A stretch of 64,000 nt of DNA from Panagrolaimus kolymaensis (lineage: Eukaryota; Nematoda; Chromadorea; Rhabditida; Panagrolaimidae), in NCBI GenBank assembly GCA_028622995.1, contig JAJQJQ010000007.1, positions 992,001 through 1,056,000 on the forward strand, read 5' to 3'. Made by a program: the position numbers and the translations under genes. Each line of letters starts with the position of its first letter. The first letter of the stretch is position 1. Shown piece by piece: positions 12,324 through 23,803 of this stretch. The notes under the pieces were generated by a model that was given only the letters and a program-made list of their open reading frames with translations, had not been told where the DNA came from and made no database searches.

Positions 12324-12893
12324 ATTAGTGCACATCATTACTTTGTAAAAAAAGACAAGGCTGTTCAGGAAAAAAAAACTGTAGACGGCGGAAGAGATTT
12401 AATTTTAATTGATTTGGCTTTTAGACGGCTAATGAGATTAAATTTCTTATTAATTTCAATAAATTATTTTATATGTTACACTGAAACAAACAGCCGCACC
12501 GTCTTCCATTTTTAACATTTGAAAAATAAAAACCTTGCCGACTATACATACGTGTTGGGCTTTTCATTTTATCTAATCAAAAATAAAACAAAATTTTGAA
12601 TCTTTCCATATTTTTTTTTTCATATTTAATTTTATAAAAGTATAATTTTTAATAATAAATATTTGATAAAGAAATGGGGTAATAAAAATGGAAGACGGTG
12701 CGGCTGTTTGTCGGTGCGGCTGTTTGTTTCAGTGTATGTAACATATAAAATAATTTATTGAAATTAATAAGAAATTTAATCTCATTAGCCGTCTAAAAGC
12801 CAAATCAATTAAAATTAAATCTCTTCCGCCGTCTACAGTTTTTTTTTCCTGAACAGCCTTGTCTTTTTTTACAAAGTAATGATGTGCACTAAT
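12324..12893. mobile_element. Palindromic MITE-like element with about 200-bp inverted arms
   Basis: Two long inverted arms, about 12324-12520 and 12690-12893, are near-perfect reverse complements. They run from the outer TTAGTGCACATCATTAC through to the inner AACAGCCGCACCGTCTTCC. The right arm has an extra copy of a 16-bp unit (GGTGCGGCTGTTTGTC). The loop of about 170 bp is plain AT-rich DNA with no coding capacity. Such a structure is typical of a foldback/MITE element. The outer ends are flanked by TA on both sides, but TA is also palindromic, so the target-site duplication cannot be fixed from one copy. Confidence 0.75.
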
Positions 12894-12916
12894 CTCTTGA
12901 GCCGTCTGCAACAATA

Positions 12917-12924
12917 ATTATAAT
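12917..12924. repeat. Left 8-bp target-site duplication (ATTATAAT)
   Basis: ATTATAAT directly precedes the element that begins CAGCGCTGG at 12925 and is repeated at 13470-13477. It fits the hAT target preference nTnnnnAn. Because it is itself palindromic, it could alternatively be the outermost part of the terminal inverted repeat. Confidence 0.7.
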
Positions 12925-13469
12925 CAGCGCTGGCGGTTTACCGAAATCCTTCGGTTTTCGGTTTCGGTGAACCGAATCGAAACCGAACTTATCGGTTTTC
13001 GGTTTTTCGGTTTTAAAATCGAACCGAAGCTTCTCGGTTTTCGGTTTTTCAGTCTAAATTTTCGGTTATCGGTTCGGTTTAAAAAAATTTTTTTTGAATT
13101 TTTTTAACGTTAATTTTTGAATAAAAGTAAAAAATAAGGCATATTTTTGTCTTTTTTATGTATTTTTACTTGTTTCTAAGCCTTTTTAACCAAATTTTCG
13201 TATTTTTAATAAAAAAACTTAGATTCTTAACCACCTATTTTTCATCAAACCGAACCGAAAAATCGATTTTTTCGGTTAAGAACCGAATTTTTTCGGTTTT
13301 CGGTTTCGGTTAACCGAACCGAAACCGAAGCTTATCGGTTTTCGGTTTTTCGGTTTGAACCGAAAACCGATATCTTCGGTTTTCGATTTTCGGTTCGGTT
13401 CGGTTCACCGAAAACCGAACCGAAAATGCACCGAAAACCGAACCGAAAAACCGAAAACCGCCAGCGCTG
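12925..13469. mobile_element. hAT-like MITE filled with CGGTTTT-type repeats
   Basis: A 545-bp element has terminal inverted repeats CAGCGCTGGCGGTTT (left, 12925) and AAACCGCCAGCGCTG (right, ending 13469). It is flanked by 8-bp duplications ATTATAAT. CAG-starting TIRs with an 8-bp duplication are hallmarks of the hAT superfamily. Both subterminal parts are dense arrays of CGGTTTTCGGTTT/AAACCGAAAACCG units pointing in opposite directions, so the element is also internally palindromic. The centre (about 13080-13240) is AT-rich. No transposase is present, so it would have to move with an enzyme supplied elsewhere. The 104-codon open frame inside (13355-13669) is an artefact of the repeat. Confidence 0.82.
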
Positions 13470-13477
13470 ATTATAAT
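13470..13477. repeat. Right 8-bp target-site duplication (ATTATAAT)
   Basis: Matches 12917-12924 on the other side of the CGGTTTT-repeat element. Confidence 0.7.
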
Positions 13478-14384
13478 ACTAGAAGCTGCGCTGGCCTCCG
13501 GTCGGCGATCTTACGTGCTTTTTTGAAAAATACAAAATTGACCTTTATTTTATGGTACCGTACAAAAAGCAAAAGTTGTTTAATAGCAGCAAAATCAGGT
13601 TTTTGCAGATTTTTTATATATATGCAAATTACAAAAATCATTTCAACGCGCTTTGAAAAGAAATTTTAGCTTCATTTACATTTTTGCAAATTGTTTTGGT
13701 ACATTTTCTATTTTACTCCAAAAGATAACAAGATAAGATATAAAGAAAATTAATAAAAATAATAATATGTATGCGAATTTGTGAAATCTAGTTCCCAGGG
13801 ATTGCTGCCAAAAGCAGTTGAAAACGAAGAACAAACAATGAAAATTACAAGAAATGAAATATTCAAGTTACTTTTCGATTAAAATCAACGAAAATAAAAT
13901 AAAAAAGTTCACTTGTGTTTTTATTATTCAAACTTAGCGTGCAAGCGTACTTTTAATCAAATTTTGCATTTAGAATACTAAAAAGTTTTTTATGCCAATC
14001 CAATTAGTTTTAGAAAAAATTATATGATTCAGAGTTTATGTAACTAAAAAACAAAAAATTCATTAAAAACCGTTAAAATCATACGCTTTCATTTCATAAT
14101 TAAGCAACGTAATAATCCCAAAAAAATAAAATATAAGTAAATTTTCAAAATTTGAATATTTTTTATGGCAAAAATATTTTTGAATATCAATAAATGTAAT
14201 TTAAAAAATTACCCAATCATTTTATAGTTAAATGGCTTCAAAATTAATTTTTTATTTAAATTTATGAATATTTCGCTAAAAATTCGCATAATTTATTTTA
14301 TGAAAACATTTTTTTTAAATCATAATAAATTATTTAAATATTATTGCCCTTTATTAATTAAAATAAACTTTCATTAAAAAATCA

Positions 14385-14455
14385 AAAAAGTGATTCGAAC
14401 TTATGACTTAACTATCATAAAATTTCCGCCTTAGACGCCTACACCACACAAACAA
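14385..14455 (-). tRNA. Degenerate tRNA-like sequence (pseudo-tRNA or SINE head)
   Basis: On the minus strand, GGTGTAGGCGTCTAAGGCGG (14445-14426) resembles a D-arm/A-box. AGTTCGAATCA (14401-14391) matches the B-box/T-arm consensus at 9 of 11 positions, at about tRNA spacing. The T-stem and acceptor stem pair poorly and I cannot assign an anticodon, so it is more likely a decayed tRNA or tRNA-derived repeat than a working gene. Confidence 0.3.
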
Positions 14456-14830
14456 CAAAAGATACGAAACTTAAGCTAATGATATTTTTACTCTAAATCA
14501 GAATATTTAAATTTCCATAGCGGCATACATCTATTTTTATGTGGTGTTTTTTAAAGTTAGCTTACTCATAGAGGTAATTGAGGGTGGAGAAAACGATTTT
14601 TATAGCCAAAATATGTGGTAACTATACTGCATAGCTCAGCGGGACATTCGAGGAGTACGAAAATTTTCGGTTTGATGGAATTAAGCTATCTAACTCTCTA
14701 TTTTTTTTTCAAATTCGTAAATGCGACGAAAAATTGATCCTAGAGAGCCCTCTAATATCAACATAATCACGCGAAATAAAAAAAATCATAAATTTCGGTT
14801 AGCAGATCGGGCGTTCTCATTCCTAAAACA

Positions 14831-14861
14831 GCCGCACCCCTCGCTTCGCTCGGGGTGCGGC
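14831..14861. repeat. GC-rich perfect hairpin
   Basis: GCCGCACCCC and GGGGTGCGGC form a perfect 10-bp stem around an 11-nt TCGCTTCGCTC loop, in a region otherwise below about 30% GC. The preceding AACAGCCGCACC string is shared with the arms of the palindromic element at 12.3-12.9 kb. Confidence 0.7.
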
Positions 14862-15825
14862 GGGATAAATGTAAACGCACTTACAACGATGAAGAACCAA
14901 AAGAAGCAGCCCATTTTAGTCTGCAGTTTTTTACCCTTTGTTAACACTTTTTTTCTTCTAGTTTTCCCTTTCTTGAAAATCTTGCAAATAAATACATACA
15001 ATATTTAAAAAAAATGACTCAAATAAACCTTAAAATAAATGGGAAGAAGAAGCTTAAAGGAAGACAAGTGAGGCATTAAAACTTAAAAAATGCGCGAATG
15101 GATAAAAAATTAAACGACAAACGACGACGACGGCGAAGTTTTAAATAAGAAAGTGTGCTTACATTAGAAAAGAAAAAAACGTGAAATGACGCCGCCTTTT
15201 TTAAGCTTTCTTTAAAACATAAATTAAAAATTGAAAGATAAATTTTAAAGCTTTATATTTCTTTTCCGGAGAAAAATAAATTGAATATTAATTGAAAAGG
15301 AAAAATAGCAGAATGACAGATTATTTTAAATCAAAGTAAACATAATGATGCAAAAAAACCAAAACATAGAGTCGCTTTCAATATATGGAAAACAAGAATC
15401 TTTCATGAGAATTTAATCTAGATAAATTTATTGGTTGTTATAATTATCCTTTTATCATATGCTTTTTATGGAGAGTTTTAACTTGGATTTCACTATAAAA
15501 TATTGAAGCTTACTAGAATCACGTAATTTAAGAAAACCTTAAAAAACAAAGAAGTCGCTCAGAGAGTGAAATTATAAGCACATCCTGAAGCCACCCGCAG
15601 CAACCAAGAAAGATGTTAGATGCATGAAAGAAAAAGAAAAATAAAGAAAGTCAAATTACAAAAAGGTTCAGGTTTCACAGGGAAAAAACAAAAAAATTTG
15701 AATAAAATTCCAATGCATTCATTCCTTTCAGTTTTTTCGTTCTCATTCATTGTCAAGTTATTTTTCTTCATTCAAGTTTTCACTCGCTTTCAAAAAACGG
15801 CAACGACGACGGACGCAAAAAGAAG

Positions 15826-17092
15826 ATGGGAAGAAGCTTCAATATATTGCTGTTGATTTATGGAATAATTTTAAATTTAAATGAATTAATATTTGCTCAA
15901 CAATTGGAAAAAGAAGATGAATCTCATCAAAAACACCAACAACAACCTTCAAGATTCAAACGAAATGAAATCACACCGTCAACAACATTATCAACATCAA
16001 CTGAAAATTCATCATCATCTCAAGTTATTGTTATTGTTTGTGTTGGTGTTGGGTAAGTTTATTCTTTTAAAAATATAGGGATAATTTTTGAGAAGTTAGT
16101 AATTCAAAATGCATAGTTCAAGTTTTATCTTTTTTGGGGATGTGGATGAGAATAGTATATAGGATAAACAGGAAGTTGTTGGAATTTCAACAACAACAAA
16201 AAACAAGCGTGCTCACTCCTCTCTGTTTATTTTCTTACTAACTCGTGTTGTTCGAGACTTCCTTAAAATGTTTAATCAAGCAGCAAAAAATGGGGCACGA
16301 CTTAAACGTTTAAGGAAAAAACACACAAAAGTTTAAAGGACAAAAAAGGCGTTAACAAGATTTAAAACAAAAAAGAGATTTAGAGCAAATTGTATTTCTA
16401 CGTAGGCTATTGTTTTTTAAGTTTGATAGAAAATTCTATAAACTTTCACCTTTTTTTATTGATGAAATTGCAGCTGTTAAATTCATACACAGCTGCAACT
16501 TTTATGGCCGAAATGCTTAGGGATATTAATTTATTAAATGAGATTGGTTAGTAATCATATTTGTGGTGGTGTTTACTTTAAACTTTTGCAAATAAGTAAA
16601 ACGCAAAAACGTGAGTTTCACTAAACAAAATTTAGCAGCTTATGATACACGCAAACGAAACTTTCTAAAACTACGAGTAGCATAAAAAATTAGCACGATA
16701 TGGGCTTGTGTAACTAACGTAATATTTATACGTACATATCGAAAATTCAAAAAGCTATATTTATCAAACTTTAATCCATCAAATTTTCAGGTTACTCATA
16801 GCAATTTGTTTGGTCATTATTGGTTATGTTGTTTATAAAAAGTGTTGCAAAAAAGAAAAACTTAAATCAGAAATTCCTCCTCCTGTTGTCGTCGTCATTG
16901 TAAGTTTTTCTTTATCATCTTTAAAACCATGAACTCGCTTTTAAATGTCTGCTGTTTTAGGAACAACCTGAATTGCCGCCAGTAACAGATGGCTTAAATC
17001 ACCCATCAACCTTTTGTGAAGTTTCAAATATGAATGTTGATCGCCGTGGTCCAGATGTTATTGGGAAAGCTGGTGAACAAGAAAATGAATAA
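15826..17092 (+). CDS. Small type I membrane protein
   Basis: I do not recognise a family. Three exons in phase, 15826-16052, 16791-16899 and 16961-17092, give 155 residues. Residues 1-24 are a signal peptide (ending near LIFAQQ). They are followed by a Gln/His-rich stretch with a possible furin site (RFKR, 43-46) and a Ser/Thr-rich stem (50-66). One membrane helix spans about 67-92 (VIVIVCVGVGLLIAICLVII). The cytoplasmic side begins YKKCCKKEK, with two cysteines that could be palmitoylated, then has proline-rich segments (IPPPVVVV, PELPPV). The first intron is long (738 bp) and contains a perfect hairpin at 16468-16498. Membrane topology is inferred from the sequence; the role is unknown. 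Confidence 0.75.
16468..16498. repeat. 10-bp perfect inverted repeat in an intron
   Basis: TTGCAGCTGT and ACAGCTGCAA pair perfectly around an 11-nt loop inside the long intron of the membrane-protein gene. Each arm contains the E-box CAGCTG, so paired bHLH sites are as likely as an RNA hairpin. Confidence 0.6.
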
Positions 17093-20000
17093 ATGATGAG
17101 ACTTTGAAAGATGATTGAAGAAAAAAGAAAGCAATGAAAACATGGTTTAATCGTTTTGAATTTATATGTATTTTTTTTTATAATCAAAGTTTTTAATGTG
17201 ATGAATAAAGAAGAGAAATAAAAGAAAAGGTTGATGAAAGCAGATGGAATAAAATGTTTATTATTTGTAATGAAATTTACTCGAAAAACATGTGTAATAT
17301 TTGAAAAACAAGAAAAACTTAAACAATGATATGATTGGCATTGGAAGAGAGAGATAGGTTGATTACAAGTTCTCATTAATCCTAAAGTTATAACTCGAAA
17401 CGCTTTTTTGTTGTGCTTTCTTTTATGGAATATTCGTTCATTTCACTTTTTGGTTGATGATCAAAAAGCAAGTATTTTAATAACAGTCTACAAAAATTGC
17501 AAAAATATAATAGCAGCCTAAATACTTTACTGGTACATATAATTTTCACCGAGTTGCTGTTTTACCCGTAAGAAACTATTCATTATTACAGTAAAAAACA
17601 AGCTTAATTTTAAGTGAAAAAGTGGCAATTTTGCCCTAATTTAACTTTTGGCATTTCCCATTACAGCTTATTTTAATTCTCAAATGAACTCCAAACCCAA
17701 TCAATCTGAACAAGTTTTCACCAAATCTTAATGACAGCTTGTTGACTTACATACTTCTTCTTACGTTCTCAGATATTTTTATTTTAAAAATTGTTTAAGA
17801 CTAAATTTCGTTTTTTCTTCTTTTTAAAAGCTGCTTTTTTCATCTAAGGTTGTCATAGAAACGGGCATATGTATTGTTTACATTTAAAATTTAAAATAAG
17901 AGAATAATAATGAGAGAAGAAAAAAAGAGGTTTATTAATTATTTTTTTATTTATTAAAGTGCAGTCGTCCAAAAAATCTGTGAAGAAAATTAAAAGAAAA
18001 AAAACTTTAATCTTTCTTACTACAAAAAGAAAAGAAAAAACGGTCGAGACCAACGTGAAAGGACTCTTTTTTTCATAAAACAATTATTGGATTAAAGATT
18101 TTATAAAAAGATTTCTCAAGATTCTGTAAAATGAAAGAAAAAAAATCTACAAAAAAAAAATTGGATTCAAAAAAGTTTTTTGCAAAGAATAAAAACTTAA
18201 AGCATGAATTTATTCTTTGCAAAATTATTAATAGAGCTAATTAAATGCCATTTATTGAATGGGTGTACTTAAAGTGTAGCAGCAGAAAAAAATATAAGGC
18301 AAAAAAACATTCTTGATTACCATTAGTAACTACTTATAAGAAGCCTAACAGACATGGAGGGTTAAATATGTTTTAATGATAATTTTTGGAGGGTTTAAAA
18401 TTGAGACTCTTCTTTCTCAACTTTGAAGATTATTTTTGTGGTACTTTTTAATATGGAATTTTACTAGAGGATACTAGAAAACCTTTTTGATGATGGTAAA
18501 TTTTGTCAAATAAAACTTGGAAAATTTGTCAACTGAACTGTAAAAAAAGCCGTCCACTGAAGCCACGCGTAATATTATTAAAAGTTAAAATTAGAATCTT
18601 AGATAAACGTTAAAAGACGCTCTTCAAGTTTTAAAATAAATAAACAAATAAAAATCATAAGATTAAAAAGAAGAAAACTAATATTTCAAGCTTGTGTGTT
18701 ATTTAAACAAAACAAAAAAGAAAATAAGCAAAGAAAAAAAATTTGGTGGCATTTCTTAAAGTTTGTTTATATGTATTTGAATTGTGAACTATAATGGACC
18801 ATTGAAGTGAATTCAAGCATAATTTTTTTTTTCAAGAGAAAATATTTTTTCAGTTTTTTCAAGGTTCATAACTTCAGGGTGTAGCGAACACAAATAGTAA
18901 TAAAAAAAAAATAAAACCTTAGAATTTTCAAAGAAGTCTAGCCATTCTTTTTTTTCTTTGTTTATGAATCCCTTTCAAATTAAAGAAGTTCCGAGTCAAA
19001 GAGACCATAAAAATATGAAACAGAGGTTTTTTAATAATTCAATAAAGTGAAACAAAAACTCATAGAAAAAGTGAAACATTTCCAATATAAAATGCTTCGT
19101 TTTTTACTCGTATGCTGCTGTTTATTGAAAACGTAAAACAACTGCGATTATTCGTTACTGAATTAATTAATGAACCTATGACTTAAGAAAACAAGCACGA
19201 GGTTATTATATACACAAGAAATAAAATAATCCAAATAAAGAAAAAAATTTTAGGTAAACATGTCTTTCATTCTTGTAGTTCACAATAATTTTTTCCCTCT
19301 TTCCTCCAAAAGCATCAGAAACACTAAAAAGCAGAATAAATTTTTGTTAAACAAAAAACAATAAGAGAAAGATTCATATTTTTTTATTTCTGAACGCTGC
19401 TTCATTTTTAATGAAAAACTTTAATGACAAGACTTATTTTTTGCTGAAACTTTTCTCTTCAAAAACTTTTGAGGAACAAGAAAGCATGCGACTGCCGACG
19501 ACGACACATCATTAAAATTCTTTGCTTTTTTTCTTCTCGATCTTTCATTATTTTTTGAAGCAGCAGCAGAAGCAAATAGTGCGGCATTTGAAACCAATCA
19601 AATAACGAAAATGCTAAATTTATGAGTCAATTAAAAAGAAGCAAGCAAAAAAAAAAGAAGAAGAAATAAGAAAGCAAGAGAGATTCTTAAGTGTCTATGC
19701 TTTAAGAAGCTGCAGCGATTAAGTTTATGCCACTTAATAAAACTCTAGCCGATGCACTTTTATGAAATAAAAAAATCCTTGAAGTTACAAACATAAAGGA
19801 AAAGGTAATTACAGCTACAACAAAAGTGGAGAAGGTTTTAAATTTAATTTTAGATTACCCCCCATAGCAAAATCAAAAAAATGTACTCCACCAAATATCC
19901 CGTGAACTCCATTATTTTTACAACATTCATCTGATTCAATTAAACACAATAAAAATAATGGTTGAAATTAAAATCATAAGTAAAAACGTGATAAAAGGCT

Positions 20001-20255
20001 GCGATTTTTAGGTTTTCGCTTTAAACTTTTCTCGGCTAAATAAATTTCTTGAAAATATTAGTTGATTCGCTTAGAAATGTTACAAGAGCCAATCACAAAA
20101 AGAAACACATAATTTATTAGTAAAACAAAAACAATAATTCAAATAAAAATAAAATAATTTTGCCACCCAGAAAGCATCAATTTTATTTGATACAAAAAAT
20201 AACAAGTATGAAAAGGGCCATGGTGATGATAAGGAATAACGATAGCTTGAGGAGT
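17093..20255. other. Intergenic, no gene seen
   Basis: About 3.2 kb. It holds the 3' flank of the membrane-protein gene (several AATAAA/AATAAAG strings near 17200-17250) and AT-rich DNA between that gene and the convergent CCDC25 gene. Open frames at 16999-17376 and 17853-18083 (-) are Phe/Ser-rich and unsupported. Confidence 0.5.
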
Positions 20256-21014
20256 TCACATAAAGTCATCAGAATCATAACCATCTTGATTTGTTGTCAT
20301 TTCAGAGTTGGCAAATACATTATCATAAGACATCGCAGCTTTTTCACGTTCAATTTCTTCTTTTTCTGCTCTTTCTTTATCACGTTGAAGTTTTTGTTGA
20401 TCTTTCTAAAATGGAAACAGAAATAATTTTGCCAGAAAATATATTTTTCATACATAAAATGAAGATACACCAAAATGACAACAAACATACTTCTTTTTGA
20501 CGTTCACGAGCATCTCGTCTTTCTCGTTCCATACGATAATCAATTTTGTCATCCACCACTTTGGTTTTGTTCAGTCTGTTGATAGTATCATTATTTTTCT
20601 TTTCAACACGCATCTTTTTGACCGCTTTATTAGCCTTAAATCCAACTTGACCAACAACCATATCACCAGTTTTTTTGAGATTGTCCCACATTGTATAAAC
20701 GATATCAACATTATTAAGTTTGCAACCCTAAAAATCTTGCTATTTATTGAACAAATAAAGTTAAAACGACAAACTTCAATACTATTAGCTTTGACAAGTT
20801 GAGCACAATCTTCAAGAAGTTCACTTGAAATTGTATCGATGGTCATACCAGGATTGAGACGAAGATAAACGTGAGCTGATGAGAGTTTATCAACATGAAA
20901 CCATACATCTTCAGGCCATCCCCATCGAATCAAATCTTCATTTTCTTCTTTATCTCGTCCCATATATATCAGCGTTGGAGGTTCAGTTTTGATTGAATGA
21001 AATTTCAATACCAT
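20256..21014 (-). CDS. CCDC25: CCDC25 homologue (NFACT-R domain protein)
   Basis: Coiled-coil domain-containing protein 25, a small NFACT-R (DUF814) protein. The vertebrate member has been described as a membrane sensor of extracellular DNA; the nematode role is unknown. Three exons in phase, 21014-20775, 20727-20491 and 20405-20256, give 208 residues, the same as the human protein. The NFACT-R part carries [20 protein letters not shown], then [33 protein letters not shown] and [14 protein letters not shown] charged coiled coil follows (about 130-185). The C-terminus ends [11 protein letters not shown], a diagnostic tail. An in-frame upstream extension exists, but the ATG at 21014 matches the family start (MVLKF). 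Confidence 0.95.
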
Positions 21015-21676
21015 TTTGATGGAATGCAATAAGTAATTAACCCTAAAATAAATTGAATTAAGTTTACAAACAAATATTGAAATATAAATATTGAAAGGTG
21101 ACGAAAAGAACCTTTCAAAAATACAGTAATAAAACACGGAGGTTGTAAATTTTAAGTTTATATTAAAATATGTATATACAAGTACAAATTATAGCTGGAT
21201 TTAAACAAGCTGCAACAAACTGTTCATAAAGCTGGCAAATGTGAGAAAGACAAAAAATAAAGCACCATAATAATTTTTGAGCAACAAATCAAAAAAAAAG
21301 TTTTCAATCTCGGATTTTGATGGCTTTGAAAAGCGTGCAAACTGCAAAAGGATCGCCAAAAAAAATGAAAAATGCCATATAAAAAAATTGCTGAAATGCA
21401 AGGATGCTGACCATTTTATTTAGTGGAGAAACTTTTAAATTTTTTTTGTAATTGCTAAAAGTCAAAACCACCATCGTCCGAGAATCTAACTTAACTGGGC
21501 AAGCTAAAATGCCAAAAGTATGTAGAATAAGATGAGATACAAAGAAAAATAAAAGAAAGACTAAAATTATTAAAGCTTCAAATTATTGAGTTTTATAAAA
21601 AAAAATTAAGTCGTAGAGATATATGCTGTTTGAATTTCATATATTTGCTCGAATTCTGTGATGAGGCAATATTTCC
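21015..21676. other. Intergenic between CCDC25 and RALGPS
   Basis: A gap of 662 bp between two minus-strand genes. No further coding exon is seen. An operon is possible but the spacing is longer than the usual roughly 100 bp. Confidence 0.45.
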
Positions 21677-23803
21677 TTAAAGCCTAACAAATTCATCCAA
21701 TGTTTCTTCACCCGTGGCTTTCATTAACTTTGCTGCCCATTCTGCAGCTAAATATGAATTATTGCATCGATAAACCACGATACATCCAGTTCGAGAATGA
21801 TGAAGTTCAAATGAATCTGAGCTTGCAAAAGATCGAATAACTTTCCATGATGAATCTTTAAGGTTTAAAATTCTTCGAGGTTTTGTTTTAAATAAATCTC
21901 TTTCAATATTCATATGAAATACGAGAGCTTTCCTTTCAAATTCAAATAAGAAATTTTGATGTAATTCCGCGTAAATTCTTTGTGAATATCGAAGCTACAA
22001 ATTTTTTTTATTATTGCTTCAATTATTCGACTATAGTAAAAACTTACTAAAACGGGTTTACTTTTGCTTGATCGAATGGTACTTCGATATAAAATTCCTT
22101 CAATATCGGAATGAGAATTACCATTTCGAATTAAAGCTTCTTTGCTTGCATCCGTGAGAGAACCTTTTCTTTCAATTGGTGGTAAATCTGAGAGAATTCT
22201 AAATTTTGGATCTCGTCGTGGACCAAAAACACTCGAAGAACGCGGAGTGTTTCGAGAAATTTTTAATGAAGTAAATCCATCGCATAAACAATCGGGTGAA
22301 TCAGTTCGATATGGCGCTGTTGCTGCCGCAGTTGTTGATGACTCAGCGGAATATGAAGAATTTAGCATGTGTTCATCGTGAACTTCAGAAATATGATTAT
22401 TCGCAGGTCCAGCAAAACATGATTGGTCAAGAAAATTATCTAAAGAATCCAATGAAACATTGGCTGCTGCATTTTGAGCAAAATTGAATGCACTATTGTC
22501 GATTCTGAAACTTTTCATTCCAAAAAACTTTTCAAGCTACAGGCAATTCCTCTTACCCAAAACTTGTTGCATCTCCATGAGAAACTGTCTTTTTGTGTCC
22601 TTTTTTAAATTTCAATGAACTTTTTCCATTCAATAATGATAAATTTGGAGTTAAAGATTTTGTTTTTAATTGTGTATCAACTTTAAAGCTTTCATGGCTT
22701 TGTGTTGTTGAAGTATCAAGCTTTGGTGTTGGACTTCGAGTAAGTTTCCAACTAAATTGTGAAAGCCTTGAAAGAGAAGAATTTCTAGGAGTTGTGCTGT
22801 TGCGGCATTCTTCTTGTGGTTCTTGAAATAATGAAAGATTATAAAGTTTATCTTCTTCTATCCGAATTCGATCTCGATCGATGCTTATGTTTGAAAAAAA
22901 ATCTTGCAATGAAGTGTTTGGAACAATGTCATCTAAAAATGGAGCTTTAAAGTTTCAATAAAAACAAGGGTCGATAACCAACTATAAACAGAATCTTGAA
23001 AGCTTGCCAATGTTCGTATTAATGAATCCATGTTAGTTTGATGAATTCCTCGCTCTCCTAATGCTAAAGGAATATGCTTTTGTTTCATTGCATTTTGAAT
23101 AAACATGAGATCGGTGAGATAAATGCCAATGTGAGGAATGCATGGAATCTTTCGTGAATCAGTTAATTTTCTCAAATTTTCCCAATTATTATCTGCAGCA
23201 AAAAGCTTTTTAAGCTTTTCAAAAATGGATTTTTCATGCCATCCAACTTTTGTCCATGATCTTTTTAAACGAAAAATGGAATGACTTAAAAGGGCTGAAG
23301 TAACTGCAAAAGCTCCATGAATGTTGCTCAACAACAACAATTTCTAAAATAAAGAAAGCAAATTTTGTAAAAATGAATTTTTTTGCAACTGAAAACTAAC
23401 TTTAGCCACTTTAATAAAATATTCAATCAATTGTGCACGTTTTGAATCTTTCGAAGGTGATAAAATTTCTTTTTGAGTCCATAAACAAATCACATTAAAT
23501 CGATAAGTAAATTCGGCTATGTTTGGAGCCAATTCATTCTTATTTTTATGAGCCCATGCACCACTTGTTAATTCCTAAACAATGTTCATTTTACAATAAA
23601 GGATTTCATTAATTCATACCTCGGCTGTAATATTTTTAAAAACGGGTAAATCTCTCAAAGTGAATTGCGAAGCTATTTCATCCGTTTTAACTTTAAGGAT
23701 ATCAAGGCATTCAGATTCATGATTATTTGTTAATGGCCTCTGTAAAAGAATAATATTTAAACATTAGATAGTTGCTAGGAATATAAAAACTTACTTGGTT
23801 CAT
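21677..23803 (-). CDS. RALGPS: RALGPS-like Ral guanine-nucleotide exchange factor
   Basis: Exchange factor that activates Ral GTPases at membranes. Seven exons in phase: 23803-23795, 23739-23620, 23574-23401, 23343-22983, 22932-22557, 22504-22048 and 21994-21677, giving 604 residues. The RasGEF domain (about 10-235) shows IASQFTLRDLPVFKNI, YRFNVICLWTQKEIL, YFIKVAKKLL, NIHGAFAVTSALLSHSIFRL and the signature CIPHIGIYLTDL. A conserved IEEDKLYNLSL segment follows. Then come a Ser/Pro-rich linker with PxxP motifs and a C-terminal PH domain (about 484-598: EGILYRSTIR through AAEWAAKLMKAT). This domain order is specific to RALGPS1/2. The first coding exon is only 9 nt (MNQ), so an upstream start cannot be excluded. 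The 22983 donor (GTTGGT) is non-ideal but is the only phase-compatible choice. Confidence 0.88.

Larger units (their letters stand above)
13478..15825. other. Intergenic, mostly featureless, with a hairpin and a tRNA-like relic
   Basis: AT-rich sequence without supported genes. The two separately listed items, a tRNA-like stretch at 14385-14455 and a GC-rich hairpin at 14831-14861, are the only structures I can point to. Confidence 0.5.

Noticed and set aside
12729..12914. 61-codon minus-strand frame with VDGGRDLILIDLAFRR
   Set aside because: It lies in the right arm of the palindromic element, is repeated in the left arm and has no protein-family signal.
13355..13669. 104-codon plus-strand frame with repeated NRKP/TENRTEKP-like units
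   Set aside because: It is a translation of the CGGTTTT-type repeats inside the MITE, and the frame runs past the element's end into unrelated DNA.
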